The position numbers and the translations under genes were made by a program. This document shows positions 17,683 to 26,882 of a DNA stretch of 64,000 nucleotides, in pieces (position 1 is the first letter of the stretch; every line of letters begins with the position of its first letter). The notes beneath the pieces are model-generated. The model was given only the letters and a program-made list of their open reading frames with translations, had not been told where the DNA came from and ran no database searches. The stretch is taken from assembly GCF_900099895.1 (NCBI RefSeq), contig NZ_FNDY01000002.1, positions 1 to 64,000 on the forward strand, written 5' to 3'. The stretch is from Paenibacillus naphthalenovorans. Lineage in GTDB: Bacteria > Bacillota > Bacilli > Paenibacillales > NBRC-103111.

Positions 17683-18561
17683 TTATTCCCGCAAACCGAT
17701 CCATGCGGCCATGCGGCCCGTTGACCCGCCATTCTTGCGGTGCGAGTAAAACAGATCGAGCCGACAGCTTGTGCATAAACCACTTATTTCGATATTTGAT
17801 GGCAAAATTCCTGCTTTTATCATAATTTGTCGGTTTATTTGTTGCAAGTTTAAATTATATTTTCCGTTCGGTTTTCGGGTATACAGCGGAGGGACTTCCC
17901 CTATGGCTTCATCTTTGTACCTCAGCCCCGGCTCTCCGATCACTTTGTCCATCCGCACAATGACTGCATCGTCCACTTCATAGCAGCACATGCCAATGGA
18001 AGGCCCGATGGCCGCCTTCAGCTCGCGGGGCTTTGTGCCATATGCGGCGCTCATCGCCTCAGTAACGGCCTTGGCAATCTCCAGCGCCGTCCCTTTCCAG
18101 CCCGCATGAGCCAATCCTACAGCCTTATGTACCGGATCATAAAAGTACAGCGGCACACAATCGGCAAAAAGTGCATGCAGGTAAACTCCCGGCTCGTTGG
18201 TGATAAAGCCGTCTTTGTCCTGCAGCGCTCCTTCTCTGGAATCATGGCCCGCTCCACGCTGCCGCCTCGTTACCACTTGGACCTCTTTGCCGTGCACCTG
18301 CTCTGCGTAGGTACAGGACTCAAAAGGCACGGCAAGCGCTCCGGCCAGCCGTCTGCGGTTCTCCACCACATCCTCCGGAGCATCCGCCACATGGAGCCCG
18401 CAATTCAAGCTGTCATAATCCCCCCGGCTGACTCCGCCGATCCGTGTCGTAAATCCGGCGGTCAGCCTGGGATTTAAGCGCATGAAACCGGTAAGCAGCA
18501 GCAGTCCGCAGCCATTATCGGCCTTGTCAAGTACGAAAGGCTCCGACGTTTGCATCAACAT
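17683..18561 (-). CDS. ylmD: Multicopper-oxidase-like laccase-domain protein (YlmD)
   Basis: DUF152/YfiH family. Members act as purine nucleoside phosphorylase/adenosine deaminase-like enzymes or as peptidoglycan-editing factor (PgeF). The three metal-binding blocks are present: a His in AEQVHGKEV, a Cys in LFADCVPLYFYDP and a His in AHAGWKGT. The start is placed at ATG 18561 after an AGGGGG site. The frame stays open 19 codons upstream without a site. The in vivo substrate is not deducible. Confidence 0.88.
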   Translation of the reverse strand: MLMQTSEPFVLDKADNGCGLLLLTGFMRLNPRLTAGFTTRIGGVSRGDYDSLNCGLHVADAPEDVVENRRRLAGALAVPFESCTYAEQVHGKEVQVVTRRQRGAGHDSREGALQDKDGFITNEPGVYLHALFADCVPLYFYDPVHKAVGLAHAGWKGTALEIAKAVTEAMSAAYGTKPRELKAAIGPSIGMCCYEVDDAVIVRMDKVIGEPGLRYKDEAIGEVPPLYTRKPNGKYNLNLQQINRQIMIKAGILPSNIEISGLCTSCRLDLFYSHRKNGGSTGRMAAWIGLRE

Positions 18562-18688
18562 CCATCCCCCTGCTGTCAGAATATTAACAAGTATACACGA
18601 AACGGAAAAAAAGAGCATCCTGTTCTGCTGTCAGCCGGGACAGGAATCCTTCAAACCAGTTTCCTAAGCCTTCAAGATCCGGTTCCGT

Positions 18689-18988
18689 TTAATCGCGGTG
18701 CTGCCGATAATATTCATAAGCAAAATTCGTCTCGTCATGCCGGCGGTAGCTTGGAATATCCTCCAGCTTGACCAGTACGACATCCATTCCGATCTTCACA
18801 ATGTTTTCCCACGGTATGATCACATCCCCGCCGCCGCTAAGCAGGCCGAAAAAACGCGTTCCGTTCGGCACCACGACGGCATCAATCCGGCCATGCCACA
18901 AATCGAGCTCCAGGTCGCTGATCTGCCCCAGCTTTTTGCCGTCTACAATATTGATGACATCCTTCATTTGAAGGTCGGATATTTTCAT
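18689..18988 (-). CDS. ylmC: YlmC/YmxH-family sporulation protein (PRC-barrel)
   Basis: Small protein of 99 residues made of one PRC-barrel-like domain, with IVDGKKLGQISDLELD and WENIVKIGMDVVLV. Family members are conserved in spore formers next to sigG; the function is unknown. The start at ATG 18988 follows GGTGGTGG and matches the family N-terminus (KISDLQMKDVINI). The longer open frame upstream runs into the promoter region. It heads the ylmC-divIVA run after the sigG terminator. Confidence 0.85.
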   Translation of the reverse strand: MKISDLQMKDVINIVDGKKLGQISDLELDLWHGRIDAVVVPNGTRFFGLLSGGGDVIIPWENIVKIGMDVVLVKLEDIPSYRRHDETNFAYEYYRQHRD

Positions 18989-19078
18989 GCTGTTATCCAC
19001 CACCGTGAAGACTTGGTTATTTGAACCAGCCTTTTTTACTATATATATGAGAAACCTCTGCAAAATACCTTACCGGCA

Positions 19079-19112
19079 CAAAAAAAGACCGTTCCCTTCA
19101 TCGGGGCAGGTC
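19079..19112 (-). terminator. Terminator after sigG
   Basis: On the minus strand GACC...CCC / GGG...GGTC forms a small imperfect stem (19087-19112) directly followed by CTTTTTTT. Confidence 0.7.
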
Positions 19113-19134
19113 GGATTTTCGATCGAAAGTCATT

Positions 19135-19917
19135 TTAGTTTTTAACGTGCTTTTGCATTTGCGAGATCGCCGACTTCTCCAGCCGCGATACTTGCGCCTG
19201 AGAAATGCCGATCTCGTCGGCCACCTCCATCTGGGTCTTCCCGTCGAAAAAACGCATGGACAATATCATCTTCTCACGGTCATTGAGCTTGTGCAGCGCC
19301 TCCCGAAGCGCGATGCCTTCGATCCAGGAAACGTCTTTATTGCGGTCATCGCTGATTTGGTCCATGACATAGATCGGATCGCCGCCGTCATGGTAGATCG
19401 GTTCGAACAACGATACCGGATCCTGAATAGCATCAAGCGCGAATACCACATCCTCCTTCGGTACGTTCAGCACCTCGGAAATTTCATATATCGTCGGTTC
19501 GCGCGAATTTTGATTCGTAAGCTGATCCCTTACCTGCAGCGCTTTATAAGCGATGTCACGCAAGGACCGGGAAACTCGAATCGGGTTGTTGTCCCGTAAA
19601 TAACGGCGAATTTCACCGATAATCATCGGTACCGCATACGTTGAAAACTTCACATTTTGGCTCAAATCAAAATTATCAATCGCCTTCATCAGTCCAATAC
19701 ATCCTACTTGAAACAGATCGTCGACAAATTCCCCGCGGTTATTGAAGCGCTGAATCACACTCAGCACCAGCCTGAGGTTGCCGTTGACTAATTTCTCTCT
19801 TGCAGATCGTTCATGATTCGTTTGCAGCTGAACGAAAAGTTCACGCATTTCCGCATTGGTCAAAACCGGAAGCTTAGCCGTATCGACGCCGCATATTTCG
19901 ACTTTGTTTCGGGTCAC
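19135..19917 (-). CDS. sigG: Forespore sigma factor SigG
   Basis: Late forespore-specific sigma factor that directs spore germination and DNA-protection genes after engulfment. The 260 residues begin VTRNKVEICGVDT, the conserved sigma-G N-terminus that binds anti-sigma factors. Region 2 follows (LRLVLSVIQRFNNRGE...GCIGLMKAIDNFD), then regions 3 and 4 with the C-terminal helix-turn-helix TQMEVADEIGISQAQVSRLEK. The GTG at 19917 is 8 nt after GGGAGG. The frame stays open 48 codons upstream, through the promoter, and that extension is not part of the protein. Confidence 0.96.
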   Translation of the reverse strand: MTRNKVEICGVDTAKLPVLTNAEMRELFVQLQTNHERSAREKLVNGNLRLVLSVIQRFNNRGEFVDDLFQVGCIGLMKAIDNFDLSQNVKFSTYAVPMIIGEIRRYLRDNNPIRVSRSLRDIAYKALQVRDQLTNQNSREPTIYEISEVLNVPKEDVVFALDAIQDPVSLFEPIYHDGGDPIYVMDQISDDRNKDVSWIEGIALREALHKLNDREKMILSMRFFDGKTQMEVADEIGISQAQVSRLEKSAISQMQKHVKN

Positions 19918-19950
19918 CGCGATTACCTCCCAAGGAGAAACATTACTGTT

Positions 19951-19979
19951 AATTATCTCCTGGGGACGCATTTTTATGC
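19951..19979 (-). promoter_or_regulatory. Candidate sigma-F/sigma-G promoter of sigG
   Basis: On the minus strand GCATA (19975-19979) and GGAGATAATT (19951-19960) are separated by 14 bp. They match the sigma-F/G pattern (GYATA, about 15, GGnnAnAHTR) at nine of ten -10 positions. The start of transcription would fall about 10-20 nt before the GGGAGG site. Confidence 0.65.
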
Positions 19980-20087
19980 GCAAGCCTACGACCTCCCGAC
20001 GCGCCTGCGGGGAACACAAATCGACCAAAGTCATACCCCGCAAGGAAGATTTCGCTTTCACGGAAAACGAAAAAAAATTTTACCAGT

Positions 20088-20810
20088 TTACACCATTTTG
20101 TTGAATTCTTTGCGCAGCCGCTTAATAATACGTTTTTCCAAACGGGAAATATAGGACTGTGAAATGCCCAGCATATCCGCTACATCCTTTTGTGTCTTTT
20201 CCTGGCCGTCCTGCAAACCAAAACGCAGCTCCATGATGATCCGCTCCCGTTCCGACAGCTTATCGAGCGCTTTATGCAGCAGCTTACGGTCTACCTGCTC
20301 CTCGATATTGCGGTAGATCGTATCGTTCTCGGTTCCAAGCACATCGGACAGCAGCAGTTCATTGCCATCCCAATCGATATTCAAAGGCTCGTCGAACGAC
20401 ACCTCCGTACGGATCTTGCTGTTGCGGCGCAGGTACATTAAAATTTCATTCTCGATACAGCGGGATGCATAGGTGGCCAATTTAATCTTTTTTTCCGGGT
20501 CGAACGTATTTACGGCCTTAATCAAACCAATCGCACCGATCGATACGAGGTCTTCAATGTTAATCCCGGTATTCTCAAATTTGCGTGCGATGTAAACCAC
20601 GAGCCGGAGATTTCGTTCAATCAGCATCCCTCGTATGGCCGCATCACCGGACGGAAGCTTCTCCAGCAAATATTCTTCCTCTTCGCGGGTAAGCGGGGGC
20701 GGAAGCGCTTCGCTTCCTCCGATGTAGTATATTTCTTCTCCCTTTAACCCCAGCAGCAGCAAAAGACGGAAATACGCGATCTGCATCATCAGCTTCCACT
20801 TGACTAACAT
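20088..20810 (-). CDS. sigE: Mother-cell sigma factor SigE (pro-sigma-E)
   Basis: Early mother-cell sigma factor, made as an inactive precursor. The 240 residues start with a basic-hydrophobic pro-segment (about 1-29, with [17 protein letters not shown]) that SpoIIGA removes. The conserved [13 protein letters not shown] follows, then sigma regions 2-4, ending in the helix-turn-helix [21 protein letters not shown]. The start at ATG 20810 follows AGGAGGAAGG. The open frame continues 68 codons upstream without support. It follows spoIIGA by 151 nt, probably on one transcript. Confidence 0.96.
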   Translation of the reverse strand: MLVKWKLMMQIAYFRLLLLLGLKGEEIYYIGGSEALPPPLTREEEEYLLEKLPSGDAAIRGMLIERNLRLVVYIARKFENTGINIEDLVSIGAIGLIKAVNTFDPEKKIKLATYASRCIENEILMYLRRNSKIRTEVSFDEPLNIDWDGNELLLSDVLGTENDTIYRNIEEQVDRKLLHKALDKLSERERIIMELRFGLQDGQEKTQKDVADMLGISQSYISRLEKRIIKRLRKEFNKMV

Positions 20811-20961
20811 ATTAAACCTTCCTCCTACCCTGAATGTCTTCTCAGGTTGGCCGTCCCGCTCATCTGTGCATTCGTCTGGTGTTTCCGAGCGATATGGCCA
20901 CCTAATCGGTACAGTTGATTTATGCGGACCGGGCGAGAACCGGGACGACCGTTCCTGAAAA

Positions 20962-21870
20962 TCAAGGCCGGTCGATTTCCATAAGCGCAGGATGAATGAT
21001 GGCTTGATAGGCATTGTCTGAGCTGAGCCTCCCGCCGTCCAGACCGATCAAAACCTTCGTCGCCTCGATCTGTTTGCCTTCAGTTGTGATGACGACCCGA
21101 TCCGGTTTGATCGCCAGCATAAATTGCGTACTGCGGTTCACCCCCCGATAAGGGACCAGCCGAAGCCGATCCTGCCATATAAAAGGCTCCGTTCCGATCA
21201 ACGAAACCAATTGATCGACTTCCGCACGCCGGATTTTGGCCATCCACGTTTCCGGCAAGTGCTCTCCCCATTGTGCGGCCTCCATCACCATTACAGGCGT
21301 CTTGGTTAAGGGGTCGTACAGCTGATTTCCCGTATCAATCAGTCCGGTACAGCTGGAAGCATAATCGTCGATATGTACATCCACTTTCACTGTAAACGCC
21401 GCCAGCTCCTGCTTCCGCCTGAGCGCCTGCGTCACCTGCCGATAAATCCATACGGTAAAAGGGATCGAAAACAGCAGCAGCGGGAGCGTCACCTTGAGAT
21501 CACGGCTGATCAAAATCCCTTGCACAAATTCGCCCGACGATTGCCAAAAGTACACACACCCGACAACCCCGCCGGCCGCAGCAAAATTAATAAGGTAAAA
21601 GGCTCCGAGATTTCTGACAAAATGCTGTAATCCTCCAAATCCGAATGCCGTGAGCAGCATCAGCAAGGACAACACAAACTTGACCGCAAACGTGTATAAG
21701 AACGATAACGGCGGGAAAAACAGCAGGATGGCGTAGCTGCCGCCGATCGCCGCGGAAAGCGCGAGTCTCCACCAGCGAAAGCTGAGCTTGCGCGACCAGG
21801 CTGTCGTCCATAGCAAAATGCCGTCAATCAACACGTTAAACAGGAAAATGACATCGATATACACGATCAT
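20962..21870 (-). CDS. spoIIGA: Sporulation sigma-E factor-processing peptidase SpoIIGA
   Basis: Membrane aspartic protease that cleaves pro-sigma-E in the mother cell after a forespore signal (SpoIIR). The 302 residues have an N-terminal half with about five transmembrane helices and a C-terminal protease half. The catalytic motif is [14 protein letters not shown] with Asp179, and a downstream LIPYRGV stretch is conserved. The ATG at 21870 is preceded by AGGAGG. The open frame extends 20 codons upstream through the promoter. Confidence 0.94.
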   Translation of the reverse strand: MIVYIDVIFLFNVLIDGILLWTTAWSRKLSFRWWRLALSAAIGGSYAILLFFPPLSFLYTFAVKFVLSLLMLLTAFGFGGLQHFVRNLGAFYLINFAAAGGVVGCVYFWQSSGEFVQGILISRDLKVTLPLLLFSIPFTVWIYRQVTQALRRKQELAAFTVKVDVHIDDYASSCTGLIDTGNQLYDPLTKTPVMVMEAAQWGEHLPETWMAKIRRAEVDQLVSLIGTEPFIWQDRLRLVPYRGVNRSTQFMLAIKPDRVVITTEGKQIEATKVLIGLDGGRLSSDNAYQAIIHPALMEIDRP

Positions 21871-21918
21871 TTCCCGTAACCTCCTGCCATCTGCCCCTTC
21901 TCCGTCGCGAATGAGACA

Positions 21919-22012
21919 AGTATATAGCAATCCTATTCCAAAGTCTGTCTAAACATGCCGATAGCGGGTGACTTTTTTTGTCGTATAGCGGAAGGGTATG
22001 AAAAGTTCGCCA
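21919..22012 (-). promoter_or_regulatory. spoIIG-type promoter with two candidate Spo0A boxes
   Basis: On the minus strand TAGACA (21946-21951) and TATACT (21919-21924) are 21 bp apart. This is the over-long spacing typical of the Spo0A-dependent sigma-A promoter of the spoIIG operon. Two 6-of-7 matches to the 0A box TGTCGAA lie upstream, at 21979-21985 (TGTCGTA, plus strand) and 22006-22012 (TGGCGAA, minus strand). Confidence 0.65.
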
Positions 22013-22046
22013 AGAGAATGCAAGAGATAGGTGTAGTCACGCTGGA

Positions 22047-22077
22047 ATAAAAAAGCCGCCTCTTATGCAGAGGCGAC
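22047..22077 (-). terminator. Terminator after ftsZ
   Basis: On the minus strand GTCGCCTCT-GCATA-AGAGGCGGC is followed by TTTTTTATT. It closes the division cluster before the spoIIG promoter. Confidence 0.9.
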
Positions 22078-22104
22078 TGCTCGTTAGTACCTGAAATATT
22101 GAAT

Positions 22105-23229
22105 TTACTTGTCAAAACCGCCCCGGTTGCGATTACGCAGGAAAGCGGGAATATCCAACTGATCTCCGGAGGGTTGTCCTCCGAAAGGCCGAAGATTACC
22201 CAATCGGGAATCCGACTGTTCCTGTTGAACGTTGCCCGTTCCTGCAGGCTTTCTTGCGCCGGGATTTGCCGCAGGCTTGTCCTCGAAGCCGGTGGCAATC
22301 ACCGTTACCATAATCTCATCCTTCAGGGATTCATCGATGACGGCGCCAAAAATCATGTTGACCTCCATATCGGAAGCGGACGCTACGATATCGGCCGCTT
22401 CATTCACTTCATACAGCGACAGGTTGATCCCGCCGGTAATGTTCATCAGCACGCCGCGCGCGCCGTCAATGGAGGTCTCCAGCAGCGGGGAACAGATTGC
22501 TTTCTTTGCCGCTTCAGCCGCACGGTTCTCGCCCGTGGCCACGCCGATCCCCATCAACGCGGAGCCGCGCTCCGTCATGATCGTCTTCACGTCAGCAAAG
22601 TCCAGGTTAATCAGACCGGGAACTGCGATCAAGTCGGAGATCCCTTGAACCCCTTGACGGAGCACGTTATCCGCTTCGCGGAACGCTTCCAGCATCGGAG
22701 TCTTCTTATCGACAATTTCAAGCAGACGGTCATTCGGAATAACGATCAGCGTATCGACCTTTTCTTTCAAGGCCGCGATCCCCTGTTCCGCCTGTATGTG
22801 CCGTTTGCGCCCTTCAAACGTAAAGGGTCTGGTAACGACACCTACGGTTAAAGCGCCGCATTCTTTAGCGATTTCGGCAATGACCGGCGCTGCGCCGGTT
22901 CCCGTGCCGCCGCCCATTCCGGCTGTAACAAACACCATATCGGAACCCTTCAGGGCGTTCAAAATCAGTTCGCGCGATTCCTCCGCCGCTTTCTTGCCAA
23001 CCTCGGGATTCGCTCCCGCTCCGAGACCGCGCGTCAGCTTATCCCCGATCTGCAGCCTTTGCTCCGATTTGGCAAGATGCAGAGCCTGAGCGTCCGTATT
23101 GACGGTAATAAACTCGACGCCCCTCACTCCGTTGTCGATCATTCGGTTGACGGCATTACTGCCGCCGCCGCCGACGCCAATGACTTTTATTTTCGCTAAC
23201 TGGTCCATGTCCATGTCAAATTCAAACAT
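22105..23229 (-). CDS. ftsZ: Cell division protein FtsZ
   Basis: Tubulin-like GTPase that forms the Z-ring. The 374 residues include the GTP-binding tubulin signature GGGTGTG (106-112), the N-terminal [15 protein letters not shown] segment, and a C-terminal linker ending in the conserved peptide [12 protein letters not shown], which binds FtsA and SepF. It lies 48 nt after ftsA, in the usual order, and precedes a strong terminator. Confidence 0.98.
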   Translation of the reverse strand: MFEFDMDMDQLAKIKVIGVGGGGSNAVNRMIDNGVRGVEFITVNTDAQALHLAKSEQRLQIGDKLTRGLGAGANPEVGKKAAEESRELILNALKGSDMVFVTAGMGGGTGTGAAPVIAEIAKECGALTVGVVTRPFTFEGRKRHIQAEQGIAALKEKVDTLIVIPNDRLLEIVDKKTPMLEAFREADNVLRQGVQGISDLIAVPGLINLDFADVKTIMTERGSALMGIGVATGENRAAEAAKKAICSPLLETSIDGARGVLMNITGGINLSLYEVNEAADIVASASDMEVNMIFGAVIDESLKDEIMVTVIATGFEDKPAANPGARKPAGTGNVQQEQSDSRLGNLRPFGGQPSGDQLDIPAFLRNRNRGGFDK

Positions 23230-23277
23230 ACTAGCGTCTTCCCCCTCATTAGGCTTTCATCGTGCAAGCTTTTTCGA

Positions 23278-24522
23278 TCATATAAATTCGCTTAACCAGT
23301 TTTTAAACCGTTCCATGGCCGATGGCTTTTGCTCTTGACCGGAAGACGTCTTTTTGCTGACCAGCTTTTTCACGCCGGTGTTTTGTTTGGAGCCGCGCAA
23401 ATATTTGGATGCGTATTGAATAATTCCTACTCCGCTTGTAAATGCGGGATCCCGAACGCCGATATAATCCGGAACGGCGATTCGGACAGACGATGCCAGC
23501 TCCAATTGCGCGACAGCCAGCACCCCGGGCAAAGAAACGGTCCCGCCGGACAATACATACCCGCCCGGCAAATCACTGAATCCCAGCCTTAGCACTTCCA
23601 TCTTTATCAAATGAAATATTTCCTGTACGCGCGGTTCGATAATATTCGCCAAATCGACCTGTGAGTACTCCTTGTCCACATTGCTGCCGAGACGGTTCAC
23701 CTTGAACACTTGATCATCAGCCGCATGTTCCACCATGGCGCATCCAAATTTCTGCTTGATTTTCTCGGCGATATCCGCTTGCGTCCTGAGCCCGTATGCA
23801 ATGTCATTGGTAATATACTCGCCGCCGATCGGAAGCGTGGTTGTCGCAACCAAATTGTTTTCATTAAACACAGCAATGGTGGTTGCTCCCGCGCCGATAT
23901 CCACCAATGCGGTGCCAATCGCCTTCTCATCCTTGGACAAAGCCAGATGGCCTGCGGCCAGCGACAAAAGCACCAAGCCGGCTACCTTCAGACCGGACTT
24001 CTCAACAACGCGGAGCAAATTATGAATGGCTGTTTTGGTGCCGGTTATAATCGTCGCTTCCACTTCCAGCCTTACGCCGATCATGCTTCTGGGATCATGA
24101 ATTTGATCCGTGCCATCCACCACGTATTGATTGGGGACAACACCGATAATTTCCCTCTCGGGAGCCAAAGGAATGACCCTGGCGGCTTGAATGACACGTT
24201 CTATGTCATCATCCCCGATTTCACGGTCTTCATTTGACACGGCCACGACGCCATGACTGGACTGCAAAGAGATATGATTGCCGGAAATACCAACATACAC
24301 TTCCGCTATTTGAATGCCCACCATCCGCTCCGCATGATCCACCGCACTTCGAATCGATTGCACCGTTTGGTCGATATCAACGATTGCTCCCTTGCGGATT
24401 CCCTGCGAGTCGGCAGATCCAACTCCAATTATATTAATGGTGCCGTTAACGACTTCCCCAATAATAGCACGAACTTTGGATGTACCGATGTCCAAACTAA
24501 CAATGATGTCATTGCTGCTCAA
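23278..24522 (-). CDS. ftsA: Cell division protein FtsA
   Basis: Actin-like ATPase that links FtsZ to the membrane. The 414 residues have the phosphate-binding DIGTSKVRAIIG segment (about 11-22), VDIGAGATTIAVF (near 205), and a C-terminal amphipathic helix (MERFKNWLSEFI) for membrane attachment. The start is TTG at 24522, 9 nt after AGGAGG. A sigma-H-like promoter lies upstream. Confidence 0.96.
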   Translation of the reverse strand: MSSNDIIVSLDIGTSKVRAIIGEVVNGTINIIGVGSADSQGIRKGAIVDIDQTVQSIRSAVDHAERMVGIQIAEVYVGISGNHISLQSSHGVVAVSNEDREIGDDDIERVIQAARVIPLAPEREIIGVVPNQYVVDGTDQIHDPRSMIGVRLEVEATIITGTKTAIHNLLRVVEKSGLKVAGLVLLSLAAGHLALSKDEKAIGTALVDIGAGATTIAVFNENNLVATTTLPIGGEYITNDIAYGLRTQADIAEKIKQKFGCAMVEHAADDQVFKVNRLGSNVDKEYSQVDLANIIEPRVQEIFHLIKMEVLRLGFSDLPGGYVLSGGTVSLPGVLAVAQLELASSVRIAVPDYIGVRDPAFTSGVGIIQYASKYLRGSKQNTGVKKLVSKKTSSGQEQKPSAMERFKNWLSEFI

Positions 24523-24582
24523 CCTGTGGCACCTCCTGTGATATGTAATGTAAACGAGCCTTGGCCAGCAAACCTCCTGTAG

Positions 24583-24611
24583 TTATTCCACACAGCTCGT
24601 TCGTTTCCTCT
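24583..24611 (-). promoter_or_regulatory. Candidate sigma-H promoter upstream of ftsA
   Basis: On the minus strand AGAGGAAAC (24603-24611) and GTGGAATAA (24583-24591) are 11 bp apart. They match the sigma-H consensus RNAGGAWWW-N11/12-RNNGAATWW at all but one defined position. B. subtilis ftsAZ also has a sigma-H promoter. Confidence 0.65.
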
Positions 24612-24701
24612 TTTTCTCGCAATTTTTTTCGGAATAAGCGCATAAAATATACCATAATTACAATTCTATCATTTTTTTGTAAGGTTGAGTAGCCGGATTT
24701 T

Positions 24702-25496
24702 TCAATTATTGGCTTGAAGCCGGGTATTGGCGTCTCCCTCTTTTCTGCCCTGTTCGAACGGTAAAGGCGTGTGGGAATCGGCTTCCAATAACCTCAATAC
24801 TCCGCCTGACTGGTTATTTTCTTTTAAATTAGCAATATACGTGTTTAAATGTATGATTTTTTCCGGCAGATATCCTATCGTGGTCTGAACTTCGAATTGC
24901 GAGCGGGTATACATCTTAATTTTGTCCGGATACGATGAGCTCGGGTCAGGCTTGATTTCCGATACGTCGGCAAAATAAGCAGCGGACAGCTTGGACATCG
25001 TTAGGCAAAGCTGGGTCTTGAGCGGATCATCCTTGCCCCAGCCCGTTAACAACGGCTTGTCCGGCACAAATCCCTGAAGCGTCACCGGAACCACGCTGGC
25101 ATCCGCAAGCAGCGCTTCGATGCGGCCGTCCTCACCGATTTGATAGGCCACCCTCGGGTATTCCTTTATTTCGATCAAAATCCGCCCGGGAAAATGCTTG
25201 GACACCTGCACGGATTCTATCATTCTTAAGGCTTTGACCTTCTCTGCAATCCCGCTGGAAGAGACAGAGAAAAAATGGTCCCCCGGCTTTACCGCGGCGG
25301 CTGCCTTGACGTCTTCCGCAGACACAAGCTCTTGCCCTTGAACTTCGATTTCCGTAATCTGGCTCAGCGATGATTGAAAGAACAGCACGAGAAGCAGCGT
25401 AATGAAGAAAACGAAAAGAAACAGAAGCAGCCTTTTGCTGCTGCGGTTTCTCGGTGCAGGTTTTTTGATGACCGGAAGCCTGTCTTCTGAAGTCAT
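24702..25496 (-). CDS. divIB: Cell division protein DivIB/FtsQ
   Basis: Bitopic division protein that forms a complex with FtsL and DivIC at the septum. The 264 residues have a cytoplasmic N-terminus, one transmembrane helix (about 22-42), an extracellular POTRA domain (about 47-115, ITEIEVQGQELVSAEDV) and the FtsQ domain. The ATG at 25496 follows GGGAGG. The open frame extends 25 codons upstream without a ribosome site. A 179-nt gap to ftsA carries the sigma-H candidate. Confidence 0.92.
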   Translation of the reverse strand: MTSEDRLPVIKKPAPRNRSSKRLLLFLFVFFITLLLVLFFQSSLSQITEIEVQGQELVSAEDVKAAAAVKPGDHFFSVSSSGIAEKVKALRMIESVQVSKHFPGRILIEIKEYPRVAYQIGEDGRIEALLADASVVPVTLQGFVPDKPLLTGWGKDDPLKTQLCLTMSKLSAAYFADVSEIKPDPSSSYPDKIKMYTRSQFEVQTTIGYLPEKIIHLNTYIANLKENNQSGGVLRLLEADSHTPLPFEQGRKEGDANTRLQANN

Positions 25497-25598
25497 GGAA
25501 ATCCTCCCGAGCTCAGGAATAATATGTAAACCGCTGAATTCCCTTCCCGCAGGGGAAAAGGGATATTTCAACGGTTATGGTCATATGGATGAATATAG

Positions 25599-26867
25599 CT
25601 ACTCCGCCCTAACGGGAGTAATCCGTTCAATACTGGCGCCCAAAGCGCTCAGCATGTGCTCGATATGCTCATATCCGCGATCGATATGGTGAATCTGCTC
25701 GATGATCGTCGTTCCTTGGGCGGCAAGGCCTGCAATGACCAGTGCGGCGCCCGCACGCAGATCGGTTGCCTCTACCGTGGCCCCGTACAACCTCGACACC
25801 CCGCGGATAAACGCCGCATTCAGATCCACCCGAATATCCGCACCCATGCGCGAAAGCTCATCGACATGCTTGAATCTGCCCTCAAACACGGTTTCTTTTA
25901 TAATGCTGGCGCCGTCCGCCAAGCTCAACAGTACCATAATTTGCGACTGCAGATCCGTCGGGAATGAAGGATAAGGAGAAGTGACGACCCACCCTACGGC
26001 TTTGGGCCGGGCTTTGGCACATATGTTCATTATATCACCGTTAATCGTGATTTGAACACCTGCCCTCTTCAATACGTGAATCGCGGAGGTCAGATGAGAG
26101 GGATTTACCCTCTCCAACGTGACGTTGCCTTTTGTAACCGCAGCGGCAATCATCAGCGTTCCGGTTACGATCCGGTCAGGGATAATCCGATAAGAACAAG
26201 GAATCAATTCGCGAACGCCTTCAATCGTAATCGTATCGGTACCTGCGCCGATAATTTTGGCGCCCATGGCATTCAAAAAATTTTGCAGATCCTGGATTTC
26301 GGGCTCTCTGGCCGCATTGGTGATCGTGGTCATTCCACGAGCCGTCACGGCGGCCATCATAATGTTCTCCGTAGCCCCTACGCTCGGATAATCGAGCACG
26401 ATCTCCGCGCCCTCAAGCTCATCGACCGTGCAAACGATTTTGTTGCCGCTCTCCTCAATGCTTGCCCCCATGGCAGCCAATCCCTGCAAATGCAAATCGA
26501 TCTTTCGTTCTCCGATGGCACAGCCTCCGGGTTGATAAAGCTCCACTTTCCCCAGACGGGACAGCATCGGACCCATAAGGAAAATAGAAGACCTCATCTG
26601 GCTCATCAGGCTCTCGGGAATGTGAAACTGATGAACGCCATGTGTGTTCACAATGACAGCATCGCCCTTAAGCTCGGCTTGACAGCCGAGGGCACGCAAA
26701 ATACCCAACATAACATGGATATCGGACAAATCGGGCACATTTTGAATCATTATTGTACCTTTTGCCATGATGCTTGCCGCAAGTATGGGCAGTGCAGCGT
26801 TCTTTGCGCCGTGAATTCTGATGGCTCCCGATAGAGGTTTCCCGCCTTCGATAACCAACTTTTCCAA
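25599..26867 (-). CDS. murA: UDP-N-acetylglucosamine 1-carboxyvinyltransferase
   Basis: First committed step of peptidoglycan synthesis: adds enolpyruvyl from PEP to UDP-GlcNAc. The 422 residues have K22-N23 in GAKNAALPIL and the catalytic Cys116 in YQPGGCAIGE, the residue that fosfomycin alkylates. The gene sits between murB and divIB. In B. subtilis the two murA paralogues lie elsewhere, but placement in the cluster occurs in other Firmicutes. A second copy outside the window is likely. Confidence 0.96.
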   Translation of the reverse strand: MEKLVIEGGKPLSGAIRIHGAKNAALPILAASIMAKGTIMIQNVPDLSDIHVMLGILRALGCQAELKGDAVIVNTHGVHQFHIPESLMSQMRSSIFLMGPMLSRLGKVELYQPGGCAIGERKIDLHLQGLAAMGASIEESGNKIVCTVDELEGAEIVLDYPSVGATENIMMAAVTARGMTTITNAAREPEIQDLQNFLNAMGAKIIGAGTDTITIEGVRELIPCSYRIIPDRIVTGTLMIAAAVTKGNVTLERVNPSHLTSAIHVLKRAGVQITINGDIMNICAKARPKAVGWVVTSPYPSFPTDLQSQIMVLLSLADGASIIKETVFEGRFKHVDELSRMGADIRVDLNAAFIRGVSRLYGATVEATDLRAGAALVIAGLAAQGTTIIEQIHHIDRGYEHIEHMLSALGASIERITPVRAE

Positions 26868-26882
26868 AGTCCCACCTCCGAT

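Noticed and set aside
19918-20061. 48-codon N-terminal extension of sigG
   Set aside because: It contains the candidate sigma-F/G promoter and ribosome site. GTG at 19917 matches the conserved sigma-G N-terminus.
20811-21014. 68-codon N-terminal extension of sigE
   Set aside because: The ATG at 20810 has a perfect ribosome site and matches the sigma-E precursor N-terminus. The extension overlaps the end of spoIIGA and shows no family likeness.
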